Assembly: GCF_902706185.1 (NCBI RefSeq)
Contig: NZ_CACSJM010000067.1
Coordinates: 1 to 32,035, forward strand
Source of the DNA: Roseomonas sp. 18066
GTDB lineage: Bacteria > Pseudomonadota > Alphaproteobacteria > Acetobacterales > Acetobacteraceae
DNA length: 32,035 bases
Reading direction: 5' to 3'
How positions within the stretch are numbered: the first letter of the stretch is position 1; each line of letters starts with the position of its first letter. A program made the position numbers and the translations under genes. A model generated the notes under the pieces. The model worked only from the letters and a program-made list of their open reading frames with translations, did not search any database and was not told where the DNA came from. Positions 24,022 to 31,937 of the stretch are shown here, in pieces.

Positions 24022-24957
24022 TTACCGGAACAGCGAGAGCAGCACCTGCGGCGCCGAGTTGGCGGTCGACAGCGCGGTCGTCGCCAGCTGCTGCTGGGTC
24101 TGCAGCGCGGTCAGGCGGGCCGATTCCTTGGCGAGGTCGGCGTCCACCAGCGAGCCCAGGCCTTCCTCCATCGCGTCGATGCGCGAGCTGTTGTAGGTCA
24201 TCTGGCTGCCGACGAACTTGCTGTCGTTGCCCAGCTGGTTCTGCGCCGAGTTCACGTCCGAGGTCAGCGAGGTGAAGGTCTTCAGCGCCACGCCGCCGAC
24301 GGTGACCGAGGTCACGGCGGCGCCGGTGTTGTCGACGCCCTGCAGCAGCTGCTTGGCCTCGTCCGCCGTCATCGTCGTGATGCCCGAGATATCGGTGGCG
24401 ATATCGTCGGTGAAGGACATCTGGTCGGCGGTGGTGGCGCTCGAGTTGACCGTGTAGCTCTGGCCCTTCTCGTTGCGGGTCACTTCCATCGAGCCGCCTT
24501 CGTAGGCGGCGCCGGTCAGGTCGTTGGTCGCGGTCGAGGAGAGCAGGCGCGTGCCGTTGTAGTTCGCGTCCTGCAGCGTGGTGTTCATCTGCGTGACGAG
24601 CGACTTGAACTGCTCGGTGTACTGCTCGCGCGTGCCGGCATCGAGGTTCGAGTCGGACAGCTTGGTCAGCACGGTCGAGACGTCGGTGGACAGCTTGCCG
24701 GAGACGGTGTCGATCGCCTTCAGCGTGCTGGTCAGCAAGCCGTTCACACCACCGAGCTGATCATTGGCGGCGTTCAGGCCGGTCACGTCGGCACGCACCT
24801 TCTGGGCGACGGCATAGGCGGCGCCGTCATCCTTGGCGTCGGCGACCTTGAAGCCGGTCGACACCTTCTTCTGGGTGCTGTCGAGCTGGTTGTTGATCTT
24901 GTTCAGCGACTGCAGCGCAACCTTGGCGCCGGAGTTGGTGATGACCGAGTTGGCCAT
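24022..24957 (-). CDS. Flagellin (copy 2)
   Basis: Second filament protein, 311 residues like copy 1, and in the same orientation directly upstream of it. The start is the ATG giving MANSVITNSGAKVALQSLNK; the open frame extends 31 codons further but that part is the leader. Conserved ends are NQLDSTQKKVSTGFKVADAK and ALSTANSAPQVLLSLFR. The segment from FTDDIATDI through VGGVALKTF is identical to copy 1 except for one residue, while the flanking middle regions differ more, so the copies may exchange sequence. CAGGAA lies 8 nt upstream of the ATG. It has its own leader and its own downstream hairpins, so it is probably a separate transcription unit. Confidence 0.96.
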   Translation of the reverse strand: MANSVITNSGAKVALQSLNKINNQLDSTQKKVSTGFKVADAKDDGAAYAVAQKVRADVTGLNAANDQLGGVNGLLTSTLKAIDTVSGKLSTDVSTVLTKLSDSNLDAGTREQYTEQFKSLVTQMNTTLQDANYNGTRLLSSTATNDLTGAAYEGGSMEVTRNEKGQSYTVNSSATTADQMSFTDDIATDISGITTMTADEAKQLLQGVDNTGAAVTSVTVGGVALKTFTSLTSDVNSAQNQLGNDSKFVGSQMTYNSSRIDAMEEGLGSLVDADLAKESARLTALQTQQQLATTALSTANSAPQVLLSLFR

Positions 24958-25141
24958 AGCGGTAGTTCCTGGGAACCATCGTCGCCCGGTCAAGGGCGAC
25001 GCGACCAGACCCCTGTCTTTTCCGGGGCGCTGATCGGGAAGGAAGGTCACTAAAGCGGTTCATCCGCCGTACCTTCCATCTCCGCCCGGTCATGGGGCGG
25101 CAACGGGAATTTGGCCGCTAATTGTGAACGGGTTGTTTACC
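24958..25141 (-). promoter_or_regulatory. Conserved upstream region/5' leader of flagellin 2
   Basis: The block 25001-25141 matches 23597-23742 of the first flagellin, including GGTAAACA, CCCGTTCA, GGTACGGCGGAT, GTGACCTTCC and GGAAAAGAC with few indels. Next to the gene a hairpin with perfect 8-bp arms CGTCGCCC and GGGCGACG (24980-24987 and 24994-25001) occupies the place of the weaker hairpin in leader 1. GTTC and GAAC flank CCAG so that the ribosome site CAGGAA could be partly paired. It is a candidate FlbT target; that link is inference from Caulobacter. Confidence 0.7.
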
Positions 25142-25469
25142 GAGACGATTTTTCCGCGCCGCCCGGCGAATCCCCCATCAAACCCCTGAAAAACCTGCGA
25201 AAGAATTTTCAACGGCGTGATGATCGGGCGAAGCTTCCAAGCTCAAACGCGGCGATTCCAGCCTGAACAAAGCCGTATCCGTTAACAATTTCGCCCTGCC
25301 GCGGCGCTGGAAGAATCGTCCCTCAGAAGGTAAGGACGCCGCTCCCGCCGCCGGCCCCTTGGGGAAAGAAGCACAAAAGCCGAATTCCGCGGCATTCCTA
25401 TCTGCCGGGTTAACAGACTGGTCCGAACTCGCCCGCATCCTGCCGACACGAAATAAACGGATTCGCGGC
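25142..25469 (+). promoter_or_regulatory. Upstream region of the che operon
   Basis: A 328-bp gene-free stretch, more A/T-rich than its surroundings, between the divergent flagellin 2 and cheA. It must hold the che promoter. I see several AT-rich patches (near 25190-25215 and 25275-25292) but no box pair that I can defend. An open frame from 25359 continuous with cheA is rejected as coding because its 37 residues are unlike CheA. Confidence 0.5.
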
Positions 25470-27983
25470 ATGGACGACCTCATCTCGGAATTCCTGGCGG
25501 AGACCAACGAGGCTCTCGCCGAGCTCGACACGGCCCTGGTGGACCTCGAACGCGCCTCCGAGGATGCCGAGATCCTGGCGCGCATCTTCCGCATGGTCCA
25601 CAGCGTCAAGGGCACCTGCGGCTTCCTCGGCCTGTCGCGGCTCGAAGCGGTGGCGCATGCCGCTGAATCGCTGCTCGGCCTGTACCGCGACGGCGACATC
25701 GCCGTCTCGCCCTCCGGCGTCACCGCGGTGCTCGCCGCCATCGACACCATCCGCATGATCATGGCCGGCATCGCCGAGACCGGCGTCGAGCCGGTCGGCG
25801 ATGACTCGGCCCTCGTCGCCCAGCTCAACGCCGCCTCGGAAGAGCAGCCCGCGGCCGAAGCCGAGCCCGTCGCCGCCATCGTCGCGCCGGTCGCCGCCGC
25901 CAAGCCGGTGGAGAAGCCGGCCGAGGAGAAGGCCGCCGCCCAGCACGGCGACAGCTCGATGCCGGTGCAGGCCATCCGCGTCTCGCTGCCGGTGCTCGAC
26001 GAGCTGATGACGCTGGCCTCCGAGCTGGTGCTGGTGCGCAACCAGCTGCTGCAGGTCGCCCGCGGCCAGACCGACACCCCCTTCGCCGCCCCCCTGCAGC
26101 GGCTGTCGCGCATCACCTCCGACCTGCAGGAAGGGGTGATGAAGACCCGGATGCAGCCGGTCTCGGCCGCCTGGGCCAAGCTGCCCCGCCTGGTACGCGA
26201 CCTCGGCACCGAGCTCGGCAAGCGCATCGACCTGGTGCAGAGCGGCGGCGACACCGAGCTCGACCGCCAGGTGCTGGAGCTGATCAAGGATCCGCTGACC
26301 CACATGGTGCGCAACAGCGCCGACCATGGGCTGGAGACGCCGGATATCCGCCGCGCCGCCGGCAAGGTCGCGCATGGCACCATCTCGCTCTCCGCCCGCC
26401 AGGAGGGTGGCCGCATCGTCATCGAGCTGGCCGATGACGGGCGCGGGCTGAACATCGCCCGCATCCGCTCGCGCGCCATCGAGCGCGGCCTGGCGACGGA
26501 GGCCGCCGTCGCCGCGATGGACGATGCCGAGGCCGCGCGCTTCATCTTCCGCCCCGGCTTCTCGACAGCGGCCGCGGTGACAGCCGTCTCCGGCCGCGGC
26601 GTCGGCATGGATGTCGTGCGCAGCAACATCGAGCGGATCGGCGGCACCGTCGACCTGCAGACGGTGGAGGGCCAGGGCACCACCCTGATCATCCGCATCC
26701 CGCTGACGCTGGCGATCATCTCGGGCCTCGTCGTGCAGGCCGCCAACGAGCGCTTCGCCGTGCCGCAGGCCGCGGTGGTCGAGCTGGTGCGCGTGGGCTC
26801 GGGCGGCGCCAGCGTCGAATGGCTCGACGATGCGCCGGTGATGCGCCTGCGCGGCCAGCTGCTGCCGCTGGTGCAGCTCGGCGCGCTGCTGGGCCTGGCC
26901 GCCCCGCATGAAAGCGGCTCGGCCGCCCAGGGCTTCGTCGCCGTCCTGCAGGGCGACACCGCCCGCTTCGGCCTGTTCGTCGACGGCGTCTTCGACACCG
27001 AGGAAATCGTCGTCAAGCCGGTGGCGCCGATCCTGCGCGACCTGCAGGCCTTCTCCGGCAACACCATCCTCGGCGATGGCGGCGTCATCATGATCCTCGA
27101 CCCCGCCGGCCTCGCCCGCATGGCCGGCCTCGGCAGCGCCCGCAAGGAAACCGCCGCCGCCGTCACCGGCACCGTCGAGGAGACCGGCTCGCAGCTGCTG
27201 CTGTTCCGCGCCGGCGGCCAGGCGACGCCGATCGCCGTGCCGCTCGGCCTGATCGCCCGCCTCGAGGCGCTGCGCTCGGACAGCATCGAGACCGCCGGCA
27301 ACCGCCCGGCCGTGCAGTATCGCGGCCAGCTGATGCCGCTGCTGCCGCTCGGCCCCTGGACCCAGCCGCCGGCTGGCTCGACCCAGCACCTGCTGGTCTT
27401 CCAGGACGGCAACCGCAGCCTGGGCCTGATGGTCGACGAGATCCTCGACGTGATCGAGGAGCGGCTGGTGCTGCGCCCGTCGACCGACCGCGCCGGCTTC
27501 CTCGGCGCCGCCGTCATCGCCGGCCGCGCGGCCGACGTGCTCGACTGCTCCTACTGGCTGCGCCTCGGCGACCCGCACTGGTTCGGCAAGACCGAGCAGG
27601 CGGCGCCCCGCGTGCTGGTCGTCGAGGATAGCGGCTTCTTCCGCCAGCTGGTGGTCCCTGCCCTGACCTCGGCCGGCTATGAGGTCGCCGCCTGCGGCGA
27701 GCCGTCCGAGGCGCTGAAGCTGCGCGCCGGCGGCGCCATGTTCGACGCCATCCTGAGCGACATCGAGATGCCCGGCATGGACGGCTTCGGCTTCATCGCC
27801 GAGCTGCGCCGCGAGGGCATCTGGCAGAAGACCCCGGTGGTGGCGCTGACCAGCCGCATCAGCCCGGCCGACAAGGCGCGCGGCCTGGCGCTCGGCTTCA
27901 CCGATTATGTCGGCAAGTTCGACAGCGAACGCGTCCTCGGCGCCCTGGCCCGGGTGATCAGCACCGTGAAGGAGGCCGCATGA
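25470..27983 (+). CDS. cheA: CheA chemotaxis histidine kinase with second CheW-like domain and fused receiver
   Basis: CheA autophosphorylates in response to receptors and passes phosphate to response regulators. The start at MDDLISEFLAETNEALAELD gives 837 residues. Order: HPt (1-110, His44 in ARIFRMVHSVKGTCGFLG); an Ala/Pro/Glu-rich linker (about 122-162) with no recognisable P2 domain; dimerisation P3 (165-230); ATPase P4 (235-410, N-box THMVRNSADHGLE, ADDGRGLN, GRGVGMDVV); CheW-like P5 (412-550); a second CheW-like part (573-700, with YRGQLMPLLPLG and GLMVDEILDVIEE); receiver (714-832, Asp764 in LSDIEMPGMDG, Lys816). The fused receiver may serve as a phosphate sink or replace a separate CheY. 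It overlaps cheW by 4 bp. Confidence 0.95.
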   Translation: MDDLISEFLAETNEALAELDTALVDLERASEDAEILARIFRMVHSVKGTCGFLGLSRLEAVAHAAESLLGLYRDGDIAVSPSGVTAVLAAIDTIRMIMAGIAETGVEPVGDDSALVAQLNAASEEQPAAEAEPVAAIVAPVAAAKPVEKPAEEKAAAQHGDSSMPVQAIRVSLPVLDELMTLASELVLVRNQLLQVARGQTDTPFAAPLQRLSRITSDLQEGVMKTRMQPVSAAWAKLPRLVRDLGTELGKRIDLVQSGGDTELDRQVLELIKDPLTHMVRNSADHGLETPDIRRAAGKVAHGTISLSARQEGGRIVIELADDGRGLNIARIRSRAIERGLATEAAVAAMDDAEAARFIFRPGFSTAAAVTAVSGRGVGMDVVRSNIERIGGTVDLQTVEGQGTTLIIRIPLTLAIISGLVVQAANERFAVPQAAVVELVRVGSGGASVEWLDDAPVMRLRGQLLPLVQLGALLGLAAPHESGSAAQGFVAVLQGDTARFGLFVDGVFDTEEIVVKPVAPILRDLQAFSGNTILGDGGVIMILDPAGLARMAGLGSARKETAAAVTGTVEETGSQLLLFRAGGQATPIAVPLGLIARLEALRSDSIETAGNRPAVQYRGQLMPLLPLGPWTQPPAGSTQHLLVFQDGNRSLGLMVDEILDVIEERLVLRPSTDRAGFLGAAVIAGRAADVLDCSYWLRLGDPHWFGKTEQAAPRVLVVEDSGFFRQLVVPALTSAGYEVAACGEPSEALKLRAGGAMFDAILSDIEMPGMDGFGFIAELRREGIWQKTPVVALTSRISPADKARGLALGFTDYVGKFDSERVLGALARVISTVKEAA

Positions 27984-28513
27984 GCGCGCCCGCCACCCTA
28001 GCCACCCTGCCCGCCAAGCCGGCCCGGGGCGATGCCGGCAAGCCGCAGCGCGAGGCCGCCGACGAGCCCCGCCTGGTGCTGACCCTGCTGGTCGCCGGCC
28101 GGCTCTGCGGCATCCCCGTCCCGCGCGTGCGCGACGTGCTGCGCGGCGAGCAGATCGCCCGCGTGCCGCTGGCCCCGCCGGGCGTCGCCGGGGTGCTCAA
28201 CCTGCGTGGCCGCATCGTCACCGCGGTCGACCTGCGCAACCGCCTGGGCCTGCCCGAGGCGGAGCCCGGCGCGCCGCGCATGAGCGTGGTGGTCGAGCAT
28301 GAGAACGAGCTCTACAGCCTGCTGGCCGACGGCGTGCGCGAGGTGCTGACGCTGACCGGCGAGGAGCGCGAGGATGCGCCGGCCACGCTGAGCGACGCCT
28401 GGCGCGAGCATGCCAGCGCCGTCCACCGGCTGCAGGAAGGCCTGCTGATCGAGCTGGACACCGACCGGCTGCTGGCCTTCGGCGCCCGCGCCACGGCGGA
28501 TAGCCGCCGGTGA
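27980..28513 (+). CDS. cheW: CheW chemotaxis coupling protein
   Basis: CheW bridges chemoreceptors and CheA in the signalling array. The 177-residue protein has a 30-residue disordered Ala/Pro-rich N-terminus, then the CheW core: LVAGRLCGIPVPRVRDVLRG, the conserved GVLNLRGRIVTAVDLRNRLG, SVVVEHENELYSLLADGVRE, and a C-terminal GLLIELDTDRLL. The NLRG motif that contacts receptors is intact. The ATG overlaps the cheA stop by 4 bp and its stop overlaps the cheB GTG by 3 bp, so the three are translationally coupled. Confidence 0.95.
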   Translation: MSAPATLATLPAKPARGDAGKPQREAADEPRLVLTLLVAGRLCGIPVPRVRDVLRGEQIARVPLAPPGVAGVLNLRGRIVTAVDLRNRLGLPEAEPGAPRMSVVVEHENELYSLLADGVREVLTLTGEEREDAPATLSDAWREHASAVHRLQEGLLIELDTDRLLAFGARATADSRR

Positions 28514-29673
28514 CGATCGGCTTGGCGCCGGGATTGCCGCAGCCCGCCGCCGCCGCGGCGGCGCCGCTGCGCATCCTGCTCTGCGACGACAGCGCGGTGA
28601 TCCGCGCCGCCATGGCCCGCATCCTGCAGGCCGACCCCGGCCTGCATGTCACCGCCCGCGCCCGCAATGGCGAGGAGGCGGTGGCCGCCATCCGCCGCGG
28701 CGGCATCGATGTCGCGGTGATCGACATCGAGATGCCGGTGATGGACGGGCTGACCGCCCTGCCGCTGCTGCTGCAGGCCGATCCGGGGCTGCGCGTCATC
28801 GTCTGCTCGACGCTGACCACCAAGGGCGCCGCGGCGGCCATGGAGGCGATGCGCCGGGGTGCTGCCGACTGCCTGCCGAAGCCCTCGGTCGCCGAGGAGG
28901 CGAGCTTCGCCAACGAGCTGGTGGCCCTCGTCAAGGGCCATGGCGCGCTGCGCCGCCGCGCCTCGCCGACGCCGGCGCTCAACGTCAGCCAGCCGGCCGC
29001 CGCGCCCGCGCCTTCCCCTGCCCACGCCCCGCTGCCGCCGCCGCGCGCCGCGGCCGCTGCCGCGCCGATCGTGCTCAGCCGCACGCCGCGCTCGGCGGTG
29101 CCGCCGGCGGTGCTGGCCATCGGCTCCTCGACCGGCGGGCCGGAGGCGCTGGCGCATGTCTTCCGCGCCTTCCGCCGCCCGCCCCGCCTGCCGGTGCTGC
29201 TGACCCAGCACATGCCGCCCGCCTTCATCCCGATGCTGGCCGAGCATCTGGGCCGGATAGGCCCGGTGCCCGTGCTGGTCGCCAAGGAAGGCGAGCCGGT
29301 GCTGCCCGGCCGCGCCTATCTGGCGCCGGGCGGCCGGCACATGCTGGTGGCCGCCGGCAGCCCGCCGACCATCACCCTGTCGGACGGGCCGGAGGAGCAT
29401 TTCTGCCGCCCCGCCGTCGACCCGATGCTGCGCAGCCTGGCCCAGGTCTATGGCGGCCGCTGCGCCGTCGCCGTGCTGACCGGCATGGGCCATGACGGCG
29501 GCCCGGGCTCGGTCGCCATCGACGCCGCCGGCGGGCTGGTGCTGGCGCAGGACCAGGCGACCAGCGTGGTCTGGGGCATGCCCGGCGCCGTGGTCGAGCG
29601 GGGTGCGGCGCGCGAGGTGCTGCCGCTGCCGCAGCTCGCCCAGCGCCTGGCGGAGCTGATCGGCGCCGCATGA
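28510..29673 (+). CDS. cheB: CheB protein-glutamate methylesterase/glutaminase
   Basis: CheB removes methyl groups from receptors when phosphorylated by CheA, giving adaptation. The start is GTG at 28510, inside GTGA shared with the cheW stop. In 387 residues there is an N-terminal receiver (about 20-143; LLCDDSAVIR, phospho-acceptor Asp72 in VIDIEMPVMDG, Lys124 in CLPKPS), a long Ala/Pro linker (150-198), and the esterase domain with its Ser-His-Asp triad: Ser207 in AIGSSTGGPEAL, His234 in LLTQHMPPAF, Asp329 in VLTGMGHDGG. All catalytic parts look intact. The extended linker is longer than in enteric CheB. Confidence 0.96.
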   Translation: MTIGLAPGLPQPAAAAAAPLRILLCDDSAVIRAAMARILQADPGLHVTARARNGEEAVAAIRRGGIDVAVIDIEMPVMDGLTALPLLLQADPGLRVIVCSTLTTKGAAAAMEAMRRGAADCLPKPSVAEEASFANELVALVKGHGALRRRASPTPALNVSQPAAAPAPSPAHAPLPPPRAAAAAAPIVLSRTPRSAVPPAVLAIGSSTGGPEALAHVFRAFRRPPRLPVLLTQHMPPAFIPMLAEHLGRIGPVPVLVAKEGEPVLPGRAYLAPGGRHMLVAAGSPPTITLSDGPEEHFCRPAVDPMLRSLAQVYGGRCAVAVLTGMGHDGGPGSVAIDAAGGLVLAQDQATSVVWGMPGAVVERGAAREVLPLPQLAQRLAELIGAA

Positions 29674-30575
29674 CGCCGCCGGCTGTCCCGGTCGCGGCGC
29701 TGCCCTCCCTGGCGGTGCCGCCCCGCAGCGGCCTGTCGGCGGCCGAGTTCCAGGAGCTGGCGCTGGTGATCCGCCGCATCTCCGGCCTCGTGCTGGGGCC
29801 GGAGCAGGACTACCTGCTGGTCACCCGGCTGGCGCCGCTGCTGCGCCGGCATGGCCTGGCCGATCTCGGCGCGCTGCTGCGCCGGCTGCGCGGCCCCGGC
29901 GCCGCGGCGCTGGCGGCCGAGATGGCCACCGCCACCGCCACCCACGAGACCAGCTTCTTCCGCGACGAGATCCCGTTCAGGCACTTGGCCGAGACCGCCC
30001 TGCCCCGGCTGGCCGCGGCGCGCGGGCGGGAGGCCCGGCTGAAGCTGTGGTCGGCCGCCTGCTCCACCGGGCAGGAAGCCTTCTCGCTGGCCATCCTGGC
30101 GCAGGAAAGCCGCGCCGCCATGGGCGGGCGCGGCGTCGACATCCTCGGCACCGACCTTTCTTCCGGTGTCGTCGCCAAGGCCTCCGAAGGCTTCTTCTCC
30201 GATTTCGAGGCGGCGCGGGGCCTGAGCCCGGCCCGACGCGCCCGCTGGTTCGAAACCGTGCCCGGTGGCCTGCGCGCCATCTCCGCCCTGCGCGCCGATT
30301 GCCGATTCGTGACCGCCAACCTGGTCGAAAATCCACCCTCCGCCGGGGGTTTCGACGTGGTGATGCTGCGCAACCTGCTTATCTACCTCGACCAGCCCAC
30401 CAAGGAGCGGGTCGTGGAAAGCTGCGCGCAGCGGATGGCGCCGGAGGCGCTGCTCTATCTCGGGGCGGCGGAAGTGCTGCTGAGCCTGCGCAGCCGGCTG
30501 GTGCCGCTGGCCGGCTGCCACGGCGCCTATCGCCTGGACAGCCCCGCCGCCGCCCGCTTCTGGGGCGCGGCATGA
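29670..30575 (+). CDS. cheR: CheR protein-glutamate O-methyltransferase
   Basis: CheR methylates receptor glutamates with S-adenosylmethionine, opposing CheB. The 301-residue protein has the N-terminal helical domain (YLLVTRLAPLLRRHGLADLG), then ATATHETSFFRDEIPF, the SAM-binding LKLWSAACSTGQEAFSLA, DILGTDLSSGVVAKASEGFF, and the catalytic-region motif FDVVMLRNLLIYLDQPTKE. In the SAM motif Gln-Glu-Ala replaces the more usual Glu-Glu-Pro, a mild change. It overlaps both cheB and fliI by 4 bp (ATGA). The operon therefore has a full adaptation pair. Confidence 0.95.
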   Translation: MTPPAVPVAALPSLAVPPRSGLSAAEFQELALVIRRISGLVLGPEQDYLLVTRLAPLLRRHGLADLGALLRRLRGPGAAALAAEMATATATHETSFFRDEIPFRHLAETALPRLAAARGREARLKLWSAACSTGQEAFSLAILAQESRAAMGGRGVDILGTDLSSGVVAKASEGFFSDFEAARGLSPARRARWFETVPGGLRAISALRADCRFVTANLVENPPSAGGFDVVMLRNLLIYLDQPTKERVVESCAQRMAPEALLYLGAAEVLLSLRSRLVPLAGCHGAYRLDSPAAARFWGAA

Positions 30576-31927
30576 GGGAGATGACCACCGCCGGCCGCGC
30601 CCGCCAGGCGGCAGGCCTGCTGCACGCCCTGCCGCAGGGCCGCGTCGCCGGCCGCGTCGCCTCGGCTGGTGCCCTGTCGGTCGAGATCACCGGCCTGCAA
30701 CCCTTCCTGTCGGTCGGCGCCCGGGTGACGGTCGAATCGGCCAATGGCCCCGTCCCCGCCGAGGTCGTGGCCCTGGCCGGCGGCCAGGCTCGCGCCATGG
30801 CCTATGGCGCGCTGGAAGGCGTCCGCCTCGGCGCCCCGGTGGTGTTCCAGGGCCCGCCGCAGCTGCACCCGGATGACAGCTGGCTCGGCCGCGTCGTCGA
30901 CCCGCTCGGCCGGCCGATGGATGGCCGCGGCCCGGTCGGCCGCGCGCCGGTCGGCCGTGCCCTGCGCGGCGGCCCACCCGAGGCCGGGCTGCGCGCCCGG
31001 CTCGGGCCCCGCCTCGACCTTGGCGTCCGCGCCATGGACGCCTTCTGCACCATGCGCATCGGCCAGCGCCTGGGCCTCTTCGCCGCCTCCGGCGTCGGCA
31101 AGTCCACGCTGCTCTCCATGCTGGCGCGCGGCGCCGATTGCGACGTCGCCGTGCTCTGCCTGGTCGGCGAGCGCGGCCGCGAGCTGCGCGAGTTCATCGA
31201 GGACGACCTCGGCCCCGAAGGCCTGGCCCGCAGCGTCGTGGTCTGCGCCACCTCCGATTCGCCGCCGCTGATGCGGCGCGAGGCCGCCTATGCCGCCATG
31301 ACGGTGGCCGAAAGCCTGGCCGCCAATGGCCGCCACGTCCTGCTGATGATGGACAGCGTCACCCGCTTCGCCCTGGCCTGCCGCGAGATCGGCCTGGCCG
31401 CCGGCGAGCCCCCCGCCACCCGCGGCTACACCCCCGGTGTCTTCGCCGAGCTGCCGCGCCTGCTGGAACGCGCCGGCCCCGGCCTCGAAGGCCAGGGCGG
31501 CGCCATCACTGGGTTGTTCACCGTGCTGGTCGAAGGCGACGACCATGACGAGCCGATCGCCGACGCCGTGCGCGGCATCCTCGACGGCCATGTCGTGCTG
31601 GACCGCAAGATCGGCGAGCGCGGCCGCTGGCCCGCCATCGACATCCTGCGCAGCCTGTCCCGCACCGTCCCCGGCTGCCTGACCCCGCCCGAGCGCGAGA
31701 CCATGCAGCGCGCCCGCCGCCTCCTCTCGCTGCAATCCGACATGGCCGAGCTGGTGCGCCTCGGCGCCTACCGCGCCGGCACCGACCCCGCCGTCGACGA
31801 GGCCCTGCAGATCGCCCCCCGCATCGAGGCCTTCCTGTCGCAGCGCAAGGACGAGCCGGTGATGACCGCCGGCGAGGCCTTCGGCATCCTCGCCCAGAGC
31901 ATGGAGCCCGGCGCTGCCCGCGCGTGA
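30572..31927 (+). CDS. fliI: FliI, flagellum-specific ATPase of the export apparatus
   Basis: FliI is the F1-beta-like ATPase of flagellar type III export, in the cytoplasm under the basal body. The start ATG overlaps the cheR stop by 4 bp, giving 451 residues beginning MREMTTAGRA; a longer frame from 30047 only shadows cheR. Motifs: DSWLGRVVDPLGRPMDG, Walker A ASGVGKST (172-179), CLVGERGREL, Walker B HVLLMMDSVTRFALACRE, and the type III family signature GYTPGVFAELPRLLERAG. The C-terminal domain is complete. An export ATPase joined to che genes in one coupled run suggests coexpression of sensing and late flagellar assembly. Confidence 0.96.
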   Translation: MREMTTAGRARQAAGLLHALPQGRVAGRVASAGALSVEITGLQPFLSVGARVTVESANGPVPAEVVALAGGQARAMAYGALEGVRLGAPVVFQGPPQLHPDDSWLGRVVDPLGRPMDGRGPVGRAPVGRALRGGPPEAGLRARLGPRLDLGVRAMDAFCTMRIGQRLGLFAASGVGKSTLLSMLARGADCDVAVLCLVGERGRELREFIEDDLGPEGLARSVVVCATSDSPPLMRREAAYAAMTVAESLAANGRHVLLMMDSVTRFALACREIGLAAGEPPATRGYTPGVFAELPRLLERAGPGLEGQGGAITGLFTVLVEGDDHDEPIADAVRGILDGHVVLDRKIGERGRWPAIDILRSLSRTVPGCLTPPERETMQRARRLLSLQSDMAELVRLGAYRAGTDPAVDEALQIAPRIEAFLSQRKDEPVMTAGEAFGILAQSMEPGAARA

Positions 31928-31937
31928 CCCCCTGGCG

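Noticed and set aside
25359..25469. 37-residue N-terminal extension of CheA
   Set aside because: The extra residues are unlike any CheA, codon use is non-coding in style, and the family starts at the MDDLISEFL motif.
25178..27578. Very long minus-strand open frames opposite cheA (over 700 codons)
   Set aside because: High-GC coding DNA rarely contains stops in antisense frames. The translations are low-complexity Ala/Arg/Ser or Gly/Asp/His-rich with no family motif, while the plus strand encodes an unmistakable CheA.
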